From positions 1 through 33,037 of the forward strand of contig JAGRNR010000044.1 of NCBI GenBank assembly GCA_020440645.1: a stretch of 33,037 bases of DNA. The letters run 5' to 3'. This document shows, one piece after another, positions 24,520 through 32,901 of this stretch. The notes under the pieces are model-generated. The model did no database searches, was not told the DNA's origin, and was given only the letters and a program-made list of their open reading frames with translations. The stretch's first letter is position 1; each line of letters starts with the position of its first letter. The stretch comes from JAHEFU01 sp020440645 (GTDB taxonomy: Bacteria > 4484-113 > JAFGCY01). Position numbers and translations under genes: made by a program.

Positions 24520-27500
24520 TTCTTCTTCTTGATCTTGTCCAGCAGGGAGCTGGTCAGCTCGCGCTCCGTCTGCGGGCGCTTGGCCTCCGGCTCCTGCTTG
24601 CGGGCGGCACTGTCTCCACCGCCGGTCTGGAAGCGGCTCGGGTCGAACCCGCTGCCGGCCTGTCCCCGGTCCGCCATCTTGCGGCGCAGGTCGGCCAGTC
24701 CGCCGCTGTCCTGCTCCGGCTTCTGCTTCTGCACGATGTTGCCGGCCGGCACATCCTTCGGCGCTTCGCTGGCAACACGCCCGCCCGCCTGCTGGATCTG
24801 CCCCGCGCTGCGGTCGAGCTGCTCGCGGCGGTTGGCGGTATGGGCCTTGCTCTGGGCCTGGGCCTCCCGCGTCTGGATCTGGCGCGCCTGGGTCTTCCCT
24901 GCCACGCCCTGCTTCACGTTGAGCAGCCCGGCGAGGCTCTCGGATGTCTGCTTCGCCCGCGCACTGCCACCGGCGGTGAGCAGGGCCGCGAAGGCCTCGC
25001 GCCATTCCTTGGAGTCAAGCACCAGGCGGCGCACCGCCACGTCAATCAGCCACAGCAGCAGTGCGATCAGCGCGAACTGCTCCCAGAAGTCCTCGGTCTT
25101 GCGCTGGCTGACGCGGTTCTCGGTGAACAGCTGGTCGATGCCGAGCTGCGCCGGGGCCAGGCTGCCGTCCTTGAGCTGGCTGAGCAGGAAGGTGTTGGGC
25201 TGCAGGTCGCGGTACTCCGGTGAATAGCTCACACTCAGGCCGCTGAGCTGCACGCCGGCCACTTCCTCATTGCCCTCATCATCCGCTTCCTTGCGCGTGA
25301 TGTTGACGTAGTAGTTGCCGTTGTCAGTGATGTCGAAGTCCGACTCGTAGGTGCCCGGCCCGGTCTGCGTCAGGCGCACTTCCTGGGTCTTCAGTTCCGG
25401 GTCCACCACCGTCGCCGTGAAGCTCTGGTAGTTCACGCTCGAGCCCGCATCATCCGTGGCTGTGACCACGATGTGGCCCTCGTTGCCATTCATCTCGGTG
25501 ACGACGTCCACCCCGCTGTCATCCAGGTCGCTGCGGATCCAGCGTGCCACGCCGGTCCAGAAGCGCTCATAGCCGCCCCAGCCCAGCCAGTCCCGCGCCC
25601 AGCGGTTCTTTGCGTCACTGGTGAAGGCCGCGCTCTTGCCCAGCCCGTAGTGCCAGGTCGCCAGCAGCGGGTCCTCCTTGTGCGTCACCAGCGGCACCTC
25701 GGCGCTGTCCTTCGCGCTCGTTGCCACATAGCCGTACAGGTAGGGCGCGCTGCCCCAGCCGATCGCGTTGATCAGCGGGTGGTCCATCGTCGGGATCGCG
25801 CTGAACGGGTCCTCGTTGATGGTGGCCTTGTTGGCCATGAACACCTCGCGCGTGAAGATGCGCGGCAGGTCGGAGAGGTCCTTCGCCTCGTACATCCGTC
25901 CCTGGCCGACCTCGGCGAGGTCCTGCATGAAGGGGATGTCAGCATCCGCGCCGAAGGCCACCGTGGACACGGTGAACTTGTTGTCAACCATGTCTGTCAC
26001 CAGCTCCTCGAAGGGGCCCGGTGCCACCACGCCGTCGGTGAAGATGATCACGTGCTTGATCTGGGCGTTGATCTGCTGCCCGGCGTCGTAGGCGTTCTTC
26101 AGCGCGGGGTAGAGGTCGGTGCCGCCGCCGGCCTGCATCGAGCCGAGCACTTCCAGCACCTCCTGCTTGTTGATGCCTGCCTGCGGTTCGACGACCCACT
26201 GCCCGACGCTGTCAAAGCCCATCACGCCGACGTAGTCCTCCTCGCGCTGCAGGCGCACCAGCTCCTTGCAGGCCTCGCGCGCCATCTCGATCTTGGAGAC
26301 GCCGTTGACGGTCATCGACATCGAGCCCGACTTGTCAACGAGCGCGATCACGAGTGAACTGGGGGTGATCTTCTTGCGGCGGAAGTCCATGTCCACCGGC
26401 AGCACTTCCTCGATCGGGGTGTTGAAGTAGCCGCCGGGGCCGAAGCTCTCCTCGCCGCCGATCATCATGAAGCCCTTGCCGAACTCATGCACGAGGATCT
26501 TGATCATCTCCATCTGGTCCGGCGTGATGTCATACGCCGCCACGTCGGAGAAGATGATCCCGTCGTAGATCTGGAAGTCCTCCATCGCGTACGGGATGCC
26601 GCCCGGCGGCACCACGTCAACCTCGATGTTGTTCGTGCGGATGGTCTGCGGCAGGTAGTTGATCTCGCCCGGGTCACCCGTCGCATACAGCAGGCGCGGC
26701 TGGCCGCTGACCACGCTGAAGGCGTAGGCGCTGTTGTTCTCGGCGATGGTGTCGCTGTCCGGCTCGAGCTGCAGCTCGTAGGTCGTCACGCCGCTCTGTT
26801 CCACGTCCGTGATGAACTCGTACAGCTCCTTGCCGGGCTTGATGTTGATCCGTTCCTTCTGCGCGAACTGGCCGTTCTTGCGCAGGGTGATGTCCGCGCC
26901 GGTGGCCACGGTGCTGTCCACCACGAAGCGCAGGCGCACGCTCTCACCAAGCGAGGCCCGGCCCGGGGCCTTCAGGTCGCTCAAGACGACCTCCTCGCCC
27001 TTGCGGCTGCCGACCTCCGCGACGTAGATTTCCACGTCGTTGTCACGCGCCACCCGGCTTTCGGCCAGCGCGTTGCCGATGTTCTCATTGCCATCGCTGA
27101 TCAGCAGCAGGCGCTTCTGCGAGTTGTCAGGGAAGATCGCTGTGGCGAGCTGGATGCCCTCCGCCAGGTTGGTGAAGTTGCCGCGCGGCGTGGTCTGCCA
27201 CTGCGAGAGCATGTCTGCGTCCATGCCGTTGATCGGCAGGTTCTCCACGTAGGCCAGCGCGCCGGTGTTGACGCGTCCGAGCGTGTCATCCTTCTTCATC
27301 CCCTCGCGCATCACTTCCAGTGAGCTGTTGACCGTGCCGACGTCCTCGTTGTCAATCGAGTCCGAGCTGTCTCGCACCACCACCACGCTCACGCGGTCCA
27401 GCCGGTGCACCAGCTGCACGCCGGCCAGCGCGCTCACGAGCAGGAACCAGATCACGATGCGCAGGCCGAGGCTGACCCACTTCTGCACCGGGCCGAGCGA

Positions 27501-27587
27501 GGCGAAGCTCATGCGCATCGCCACCCAGGCGATCCCCGGGATTGCCAGCAGCAGCAGCAGCCATACCGGCCTCGTGAAATCAATCAT
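24516..27587 (-). CDS. Double-VWA membrane protein with a GATase-like domain
   Basis: 1023 residues. Two N-terminal membrane segments (about 8-25 and 41-58) are followed by a first von Willebrand A domain with MIDAS DSSDS (73-77) and LLLISDGNENIG. A beta-sandwich region is followed by a GATase1-like segment (IIFSDVAAYD, GFMMIGGEESFGPGGYF). A second VWA domain has a full MIDAS: DKSGS from Asp418, GGGTDLYPAL and IFTDGVV. After another beta region a third membrane helix (about 835-855) leads to a 170-residue cytoplasmic tail rich in Gln, Ala and Lys, ending KIKKKK. VWA/GATase proteins of this layout are often encoded beside ABC-2 permeases. Its ATG lies within the nudix gene's end (8-base overlap). 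Confidence 0.9.
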   Translation of the reverse strand: MIDFTRPVWLLLLLAIPGIAWVAMRMSFASLGPVQKWVSLGLRIVIWFLLVSALAGVQLVHRLDRVSVVVVRDSSDSIDNEDVGTVNSSLEVMREGMKKDDTLGRVNTGALAYVENLPINGMDADMLSQWQTTPRGNFTNLAEGIQLATAIFPDNSQKRLLLISDGNENIGNALAESRVARDNDVEIYVAEVGSRKGEEVVLSDLKAPGRASLGESVRLRFVVDSTVATGADITLRKNGQFAQKERINIKPGKELYEFITDVEQSGVTTYELQLEPDSDTIAENNSAYAFSVVSGQPRLLYATGDPGEINYLPQTIRTNNIEVDVVPPGGIPYAMEDFQIYDGIIFSDVAAYDITPDQMEMIKILVHEFGKGFMMIGGEESFGPGGYFNTPIEEVLPVDMDFRRKKITPSSLVIALVDKSGSMSMTVNGVSKIEMAREACKELVRLQREEDYVGVMGFDSVGQWVVEPQAGINKQEVLEVLGSMQAGGGTDLYPALKNAYDAGQQINAQIKHVIIFTDGVVAPGPFEELVTDMVDNKFTVSTVAFGADADIPFMQDLAEVGQGRMYEAKDLSDLPRIFTREVFMANKATINEDPFSAIPTMDHPLINAIGWGSAPYLYGYVATSAKDSAEVPLVTHKEDPLLATWHYGLGKSAAFTSDAKNRWARDWLGWGGYERFWTGVARWIRSDLDDSGVDVVTEMNGNEGHIVVTATDDAGSSVNYQSFTATVVDPELKTQEVRLTQTGPGTYESDFDITDNGNYYVNITRKEADDEGNEEVAGVQLSGLSVSYSPEYRDLQPNTFLLSQLKDGSLAPAQLGIDQLFTENRVSQRKTEDFWEQFALIALLLWLIDVAVRRLVLDSKEWREAFAALLTAGGSARAKQTSESLAGLLNVKQGVAGKTQARQIQTREAQAQSKAHTANRREQLDRSAGQIQQAGGRVASEAPKDVPAGNIVQKQKPEQDSGGLADLRRKMADRGQAGSGFDPSRFQTGGGDSAARKQEPEAKRPQTERELTSSLLDKIKKKK

Positions 27588-28173
27588 CCTGTTGTCCCCG
27601 CTCCATCCGGTCCAGCTGGCTGTTCAGTTCGCCGAGCATGTGGACCGCCAGCCCGATGTGGCTGAATATCTTCGAGTCTACCAGCTCTCCGGCCCGGCTG
27701 CGAGCCAGCATCGTGTCGAAAAGCTCGGCAAAGGGCACAAGCTCCACTTCGATGTCCTCGCTCGCCGTGCCGCCGCCCGCGCTGACCTTCTCGAGCCCGA
27801 GCGCGAGGAATGCGTTGTACATTTCATCGCTCAGGCCGGGGGTGACCGTGCCGCGCATCAGGTGCAGCACCTGCTGGCCGCGGTAGCCAGTCTCCTCCTC
27901 GAGTTCACGCAGGGCGGTCTGCGTCATCGCTTCTCCTTCAATGTCGCACAGCCCGGCCGGCAGTTCCCAGACCGGGGCCTCCAGCGGATAGCGCCACTGG
28001 CGGATCACGGGCACCAGCCCGTCATTCGTCAGGCCGAGGATGTGCACGGTCTCCGGGTTGGGGCGCTTGGCCGAATACCAGATGTGTTCCTCGCCGTCCC
28101 CACTGCGGAACTTCCTGGTTTCAACTCTCCAGTAAGGGCAGTGCCAGACGGTCTTTGCGTCCTTCTCCTCCAC
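27580..28173 (-). CDS. Nudix hydrolase, ADP-ribose pyrophosphatase-like
   Basis: 197 residues from the GTG at 28173, which lies six bases after TATACT. A TTG at 28191 upstream of that element would add six residues but would not be transcribed from it. The nudix box is seen in ELPAGLCDIEGE...TALRELEEETGY; the gap between Gly and the first Glu is one residue longer than usual. TPGLSDEMYNAFLALGL after the box matches the ADP-ribose/NudF subgroup. It should hydrolyse ADP-sugars or similar nucleotide derivatives in the cytoplasm. First gene of the VWA operon by position, though a housekeeping link to it is not evident. Confidence 0.86.
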   Translation of the reverse strand: MEEKDAKTVWHCPYWRVETRKFRSGDGEEHIWYSAKRPNPETVHILGLTNDGLVPVIRQWRYPLEAPVWELPAGLCDIEGEAMTQTALRELEEETGYRGQQVLHLMRGTVTPGLSDEMYNAFLALGLEKVSAGGGTASEDIEVELVPFAELFDTMLARSRAGELVDSKIFSHIGLAVHMLGELNSQLDRMERGQQDD

Positions 28174-28179
28174 ACATCC

Positions 28180-28185
28180 AGTATA
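28180..28185 (-). promoter_or_regulatory. -10 element TATACT for the nudix-VWA operon
   Basis: Minus-strand TATACT followed by six bases and GTG at 28173 indicates a leaderless start for the operon. A -35 is not recognisable. The short gap 28192-28257 also contains two small hairpins (GCCG/CGGC near 28207 and GCAGC-GGGA-GCTGC at 28233-28246). Confidence 0.5.
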
Positions 28186-28257
28186 TATCAACCCGCTTTA
28201 TCAGACGCCGTGTGCGGCATCCGTGTTTCGTTGCAGCGGGAGCTGCCGCGCAGCCGC

Positions 28258-28944
28258 TCAGAGCACCCTGTCGTGGGTTTCGCCGCGCAGGAAATCCCCG
28301 AGCGCCATCTGCACCGCGCTGCGCTTGAGCATCACCATCCCCGCCATCAGGCAGCCGAGCCCGGCCAGCGCCAGTGCGATCAGTACCAGCCAGCGCGGCA
28401 CCCCGCCACCACCGACCAGCGCCGGCAGCAGCAGCACCGGGATCACCACGCACAGGATCCAGCCGCCCAGCCCGAGCATCAGCGGGTCACGCATGCTGCG
28501 TGCCATCCGGCTGCCCTCCGGGTCGGTCAGCGCACCGAACCACAGTGCGATCCCGGCCAGCTCGCTGCGCACATTGCGCACCGGGCGCGGCCTGAGCCAC
28601 ATCAGCAACGGATGGAAGCGCGTGCTGCGGCGGATCTGCTCGCAGCGCTCGTCGTCCATGATCATCTGCACCACGTAGTTGTTGCGGATCTGGAAGCCGG
28701 TCTCGCGGTACTGCTCCATCACGTAGATGTCCGCGATCCCGTAGAGGATGAAAGGCCCGAGCATGCCAAGCATCGCCTCCCAGAGGTAGAAGCCGATCAG
28801 GTCCGGCACGCGCAGGTAGAACTCGAAGCCGAGCAGCGCGTAGGAGCCGAGCACCAGCAGGATGTAGCCGAACGCGAAGCCGAATGCGGTGTCCCGCGAG
28901 ACCCGGAACCCGCTCGAATTGTGCAGCTTGTCACCCCAGCGCAT
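28258..28944 (-). CDS. Four-helix-type integral membrane protein, unknown function
   Basis: 228 residues with two membrane segments in the first third (FGYILLVLGSYALLGFEFYL, LWEAMLGMLGPFILYGIADIYV), a basic cytoplasmic middle (RRSTRFHPLLMWLRPRPVRNVR), and two segments at the C-terminal third (LMLGLGGWILCVVIPVLLLPALV, LVLIALALAGLGCLMAGMVML). No family recognised. Start: the ATG at 28944 is six bases after CATACT, as in the leaderless genes here; a GTG at 28950 is a second choice. It lies upstream of, and in the same direction as, the nudix-VWA operon, which has its own promoter. Confidence 0.7.
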   Translation of the reverse strand: MRWGDKLHNSSGFRVSRDTAFGFAFGYILLVLGSYALLGFEFYLRVPDLIGFYLWEAMLGMLGPFILYGIADIYVMEQYRETGFQIRNNYVVQMIMDDERCEQIRRSTRFHPLLMWLRPRPVRNVRSELAGIALWFGALTDPEGSRMARSMRDPLMLGLGGWILCVVIPVLLLPALVGGGGVPRWLVLIALALAGLGCLMAGMVMLKRSAVQMALGDFLRGETHDRVL

Positions 28945-28950
28945 ATCCAC

Positions 28951-28993
28951 AGTATGCCTGACGTCTCGAGCTGAACCGGAGGTTCAGCATACT
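28951..28993. repeat. Nested inverted repeat upstream of the membrane-protein gene
   Basis: CTGAACC-GGA-GGTTCAG (28971-28987) forms a 7-bp stem. It is immediately followed by CATACT (28988-28993), complementary to AGTATG at 28951-28956. The outer arm contains the CATACT -10 candidate of the minus-strand gene. It abuts the first AGTCA unit of the array at 28995. Confidence 0.6.
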
Positions 28994-29020
28994 CAGTCAC
29001 TTAGTCACAAAGTCAATTAG

Positions 29021-29419
29021 TCAACCTGAAGATTGCTTGCCTGCCTGAAGGTTCGCATGGAGCTTGAACCTGATTGCCCTGAGCATCCTTTTGCACTCCC
29101 TGGCAAGAGCCATTGGTTTTGCTGAACGCTCATCAGTTGTATTGCCAACTCTGACTGAAAGCAGAATCAAAGTCTCCAACTCAGTGCAGGAACCAAGCGC
29201 AATCCCAATGAACCTTGCATAGTCCTTCTGGGAAAAGCGCCCATAGCCCTCAGCTATGTTGGCAGGAATTGAAACCGCAGACCTCCTTAGCTGGCTTGTC
29301 ATTCCATAAATCTCCTGTTTAGGAAACAATTCAGTTAGGCAATAAATCTCCTCAGCCAACTGGAAAGAACGTTGCCAAATAATCAGATCCTGAAAGTCCT
29401 TTACATCATCAGTGCTCAT
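29021..29419 (-). CDS. Four-helix-bundle protein of the S23/IVS family
   Basis: 132 residues: DFQDLIIWQRSFQLAEEIYCLTELFPKQEIYGMTSQLRRSAVSIPANIAEGYGRFSQKDYARFIGIALGSCTELETLILL is the standard pattern of the four-helix-bundle family first seen in 23S rRNA intervening sequences and related to the Avd accessory protein of diversity-generating retroelements. Its stop codon lies within the last AGTCA unit of the left arm. The codons are A/T-rich compared with neighbours, suggesting transfer. Upstream on the minus strand is TTGACT (29449-29454), a 17-base spacer, TATATA (29426-29431), then six bases to the ATG, so a strong leaderless promoter is likely. Function unknown; binding of nucleic acid is a reasonable guess. 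Confidence 0.92.
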   Translation of the reverse strand: MSTDDVKDFQDLIIWQRSFQLAEEIYCLTELFPKQEIYGMTSQLRRSAVSIPANIAEGYGRFSQKDYARFIGIALGSCTELETLILLSVRVGNTTDERSAKPMALARECKRMLRAIRFKLHANLQAGKQSSG

Positions 29420-29425
29420 ACTTTA

Positions 29426-29454
29426 TATATAACTTATTTTGCTATTTTAGTCAA
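29426..29454 (-). promoter_or_regulatory. Near-consensus leaderless promoter of the four-helix-bundle gene
   Basis: TTGACT (29449-29454), 17-base spacer, TATATA (29426-29431), six bases, ATG at 29419. No ribosome site. Confidence 0.65.
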
Positions 29455-29594
29455 TACCAGTAAGCTTCAAGAGGTCGAAGCTATCTCTATGTGCATTGTT
29501 GACTTCTTGACTGTTTGACTTCGTGACTCAACTTCAATCTCCCACCTCCAAACTTCCTTTGCTACTATTCCCTCATCCCGTAAACGGAGCCCCC

Positions 29595-30572
29595 ATGTCC
29601 CCCTTTTCACGGATCCTCGTAATCGGTGCCGCCGGCCAGATCGGCAGTGAGCTCACGCTCGTGATGCGCGAGCGCTATGGCGCGGCCAATGTCGTCGCCT
29701 CCGACGTGCACGAACTGAAGGACGGCCCGCTGAAGGAATCCGGCCCGCATGCCACGCTCGACATCCGCGACCGCAGCGCCATCGCCGCGCTGGTGCAGCA
29801 GCACAACTGCGACTGCATCGTGAACCTCGCGGCACTGCTCTCGGCCACCGCTGAGCAGCATGTGCAGGCGGCCTGGGAGATCAACATCGGCGGGCATTAC
29901 AACACGCTCGAGGTCGCCCGCGAGCTGGGACTCAAGCAGGTGTTCTGCCCCTCCAGCATCGCCGCCTTCGGCCCGACCACCCCGCGTGACAACACCCCGC
30001 AGAGCACCGTGCTGGAGCCGACCACCATCTACGGTGTGACCAAGGTCTCCGGCGAGCTGCTCGGCAACTACTACTTCCAGCGCTTCGGCGTGGACTGCCG
30101 CGGCCTGCGCTACCCCGGCATCATCAGCTCTGACACCCTGCCCGGCGGCGGCACCACCGACTACGCCGTGGACATCTTCTACCAGGCGATCCAGCACGGC
30201 AGCTACGAGTGCTTCCTCAGGGAGGACACGATGCTGCCGATGATGTACATGCCGGACTGCATCAAGTGCACGCTGGACCTGATGGAGGCCGACCGCGCCA
30301 AGCTGTCCAACGCGGCGGGCTACAACATCACGGCGATGAGCTTCACCGCCGGTGAGCTGGCCGCCGAGATCAGGAAGCACCTGCCGGAGTTCACGGTCAC
30401 CTACGTGCCGGATGTGCGCCAGAACTACGCGGACAGCTGGCCGCGCAGCATCGACGACTCGGCGGCGCGCAGCGAATGGGGCTGGCAGCATGATTTCGAT
30501 ATGCCCACGATGGTGAAAGACATGCTGGCCAAGCTCACGCCCCGCCTGAAGGGCAACGGCGCGGCAGGTTAA
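29595..30572 (+). CDS. tdh: L-threonine 3-dehydrogenase, SDR (epimerase-like) type
   Basis: The ATG at 29595 follows a GGAG site; longer in-frame sequence upstream runs into the repeat array and is rejected. 325 residues. RILVIGAAGQIGSEL (residues 6-20) is the NAD-binding Rossmann loop, and SSIAAFGP plus YGVTKVSGE (Tyr146, Lys150) form the SDR catalytic site. RYPGIISSDTLPGGGTTDYAVDIFYQA and LPMMYMPDCIKCTLDLMEA are characteristic of short-chain threonine dehydrogenases, as opposed to sugar epimerases. It oxidises threonine to 2-amino-3-ketobutyrate, the substrate of the next enzyme, whose gene begins 64 bases downstream. A TACTAT (29563-29568) may be the -10. Confidence 0.9.
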   Translation: MSPFSRILVIGAAGQIGSELTLVMRERYGAANVVASDVHELKDGPLKESGPHATLDIRDRSAIAALVQQHNCDCIVNLAALLSATAEQHVQAAWEINIGGHYNTLEVARELGLKQVFCPSSIAAFGPTTPRDNTPQSTVLEPTTIYGVTKVSGELLGNYYFQRFGVDCRGLRYPGIISSDTLPGGGTTDYAVDIFYQAIQHGSYECFLREDTMLPMMYMPDCIKCTLDLMEADRAKLSNAAGYNITAMSFTAGELAAEIRKHLPEFTVTYVPDVRQNYADSWPRSIDDSAARSEWGWQHDFDMPTMVKDMLAKLTPRLKGNGAAG

Positions 30573-30589
30573 TCCCGGCCCGCAAGCGA

Positions 30590-30626
30590 TAGAATATGGG
30601 TGAGGACGCAAGTGTGGTCGCGTCCT
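30590..30626 (+). promoter_or_regulatory. kbl -10 element and leader hairpin
   Basis: TAGAAT (30590-30595) would begin a transcript near 30602. The leader immediately forms AGGACGC/GCGTCCT (30603-30609 with 30620-30626), a 7-bp stem ending just before the GAGGAAGG ribosome site, so kbl can be expressed apart from tdh. Confidence 0.45.
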
Positions 30627-30636
30627 TGAGGAAGGC

Positions 30637-31866
<1,230 letters not shown>

Positions 31867-31867
31867 C

Positions 31868-31967
31868 GGAGGTCAGCTGTAAAGCTGACAACGGAGGCCT
31901 GGCGCAAGCCAGGCGATGGAGGCCCGGTGCAAACCGGGCATTGGAGGCCAGACGCAAGTCTGGCAAT
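31868..31967 (+). repeat. Array of four GGAG-headed GNRA hairpins with different stems, locus 2
   Basis: Units begin at 31868, 31893, 31918 and 31943 (exact 25-base period). Each is GGAG, a perfect 7-bp stem, a GNRA loop and three bases. The 5' stem arms are GTCAGCT, GCCTGGC, GCCCGGT and GCCAGAC, each matched by its own complement; loops are GTAA, GCAA, GCAA, GCAA. Stems differ between units but pairing is always complete. Same architecture as at 14068-14163. Confidence 0.9.
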
Positions 31968-32007
31968 AGCCAATACCTGATTCTGATTCTGCCAACTGCC
32001 CACTTTT

Positions 32008-32091
32008 ATTGCCGCCGGACATCCAGGGCGGGGGGATCACGCAGGATGCGTGATCGCCACGGGCGGGAATGGCAATCCGGCCGGCGGCGAT
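32008..32091. repeat. Large nested inverted-repeat structure (possible structured RNA or terminator)
   Basis: Outer arms GCCGCCGG (32011-32018) and CCGGCGGC (32081-32088) pair perfectly and extend to 11 bp with one T-G pair. Inside, GATCACGC (32035-32042) and GCGTGATC (32048-32055) form a perfect 8-bp stem around AGGAT. It lies between the convergent kbl and DUF4375-like genes, 25 bases from the latter's stop. No run of T follows, so it is not a classical terminator. Confidence 0.6.
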
Positions 32092-32115
32092 GAACTGCAA
32101 ATCCGGTAGCTGGGT

Positions 32116-32679
32116 TTACTCCTTGACCTCAGTCTTTGTAATGCTGATTCTGTGCCTGTTGGCCTTGATGTAGTCCCAGAGGAGATCGGTCGTGTTTTCG
32201 TTATGGGCTTCACCGAAAGCATAGTAGAACTCATCAAATGAGTCTGAATGATCATCTATCTGCTTCATTCTGGGACTTGACTGACCCTGTTCGCTGTCCT
32301 GCAGTTCCATGATTTCATTGTCCAGTTCATCAATCTGCTTTGCTGTGAAATCAAGCGGCAGCCCGATTCCGGTAATCATGTCTTCCAGATTCTTCGCAAT
32401 CAGCTGGCAACCGATGGCCTTCAGTCCCTCGAGTGCAAGCGGTGCCAGATGCGGATCGTTTGCCATCCAACCAAGTATCCCCTCGCCATTGACCCCCATT
32501 TCCATGTTGCTCATGACGATAATGGTCATTTCTTCCTGGGAGCATTCCGGGTGAGGCTTCAACATGCGACCATAGGTAAGCGCATCGACGAACATGCCAG
32601 TGATTTCCCAGACCTCCTTAGTCCCTTCCAATGCGAGCAGCTCTTCAGCTGACTGTCCTTCATAACCATATGCACTCAT
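32116..32679 (-). CDS. DUF4375 (DMP19-like) protein
   Basis: 187 residues, acidic, cytoplasmic. The central MEMGVNGEGILGWMANDPHLAPLALEGLKAIGCQLIA matches the E..NGG....F.N......AL..IGA pattern of DUF4375 proteins. The C-terminal DEFYYAFGEAHNENTTDLLWDYIKANRHRI also fits that family, whose role is unknown though DMP19 is a DNA-mimic/immunity-like protein. The gene is clearly richer in A/T than its neighbours, so it may be acquired. ATG at 32679 with GGAG upstream. A GGCAT-T-ATGCC palindrome lies at 32704-32714, and the third AGTCA array is just beyond. Confidence 0.65.
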   Translation of the reverse strand: MSAYGYEGQSAEELLALEGTKEVWEITGMFVDALTYGRMLKPHPECSQEEMTIIVMSNMEMGVNGEGILGWMANDPHLAPLALEGLKAIGCQLIAKNLEDMITGIGLPLDFTAKQIDELDNEIMELQDSEQGQSSPRMKQIDDHSDSFDEFYYAFGEAHNENTTDLLWDYIKANRHRISITKTEVKE

Positions 32680-32721
32680 TTATTTTCTCCACTCGGAATA
32701 CTGGGCATTATGCCAACCCCT

Positions 32722-32796
32722 GGTCACATAGTCAATCAGTCAGCATTACAACCTCGCTGCCGCACATTGACTCCTTGACTCCGTGACTTTTTGACT
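32722..32796. repeat. Inverted AGTCANNN array, copy 3 (25-base insert)
   Basis: Left arm: GGTCA at 32722 (one base off) then AGTCA at 32730 and 32738. Right arm: TGACT at 32768, 32776, 32784 and 32792. The period is eight bases in both arms, with 25 bases of unrelated sequence between. Confidence 0.85.
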
Positions 32797-32860
32797 TTTC
32801 CCGCAGCCGCTTCCTCGAGCTGGAACCTCGCACTCCCTTCTGCCTTCTGCCTTTTGCCCT

Positions 32861-32895
32861 CTGCAACCTGCAACCTGCAACCTGCAACCTGCAAC
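32861..32895 (+). repeat. Five tandem CTGCAAC heptamers
   Basis: Five perfect 7-base copies follow a looser CTTCTGCC/TTTTGCC tract (32838-32860). No coding frame of quality crosses the region; I see no gene in 32680-33037, only repeats. Confidence 0.85.
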
Positions 32896-32901
32896 CTGAT
32901 T

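Larger units (their letters stand above)
28995..29528. mobile_element. AGTCANNN-flanked four-helix-bundle gene cassette (array copy 2)
   Basis: Left arm: AGTCA units at 28995, 29003, 29011 and 29019. Right arm: TGACT units at 29500, 29508, 29516 and 29524. Both arms are four units at an exact 8-base period in inverted orientation, as in copy 1 where no gene lies between. The enclosed 470 bases are visibly richer in A/T than the surroundings and hold the S23-type gene plus a 6-bp hairpin (AGCTTC/GAAGCT, 29463-29482). No target-site duplication is obvious. The layout resembles rRNA intervening sequences, whose ends pair into a stem. Confidence 0.65.

Noticed and set aside
24520..25005. N-terminal extension of the propeller lipoprotein frame into the VWA gene
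   Set aside because: The GTG at 24519 directly precedes a good lipoprotein signal, and the upstream part is a shadow of the VWA tail.
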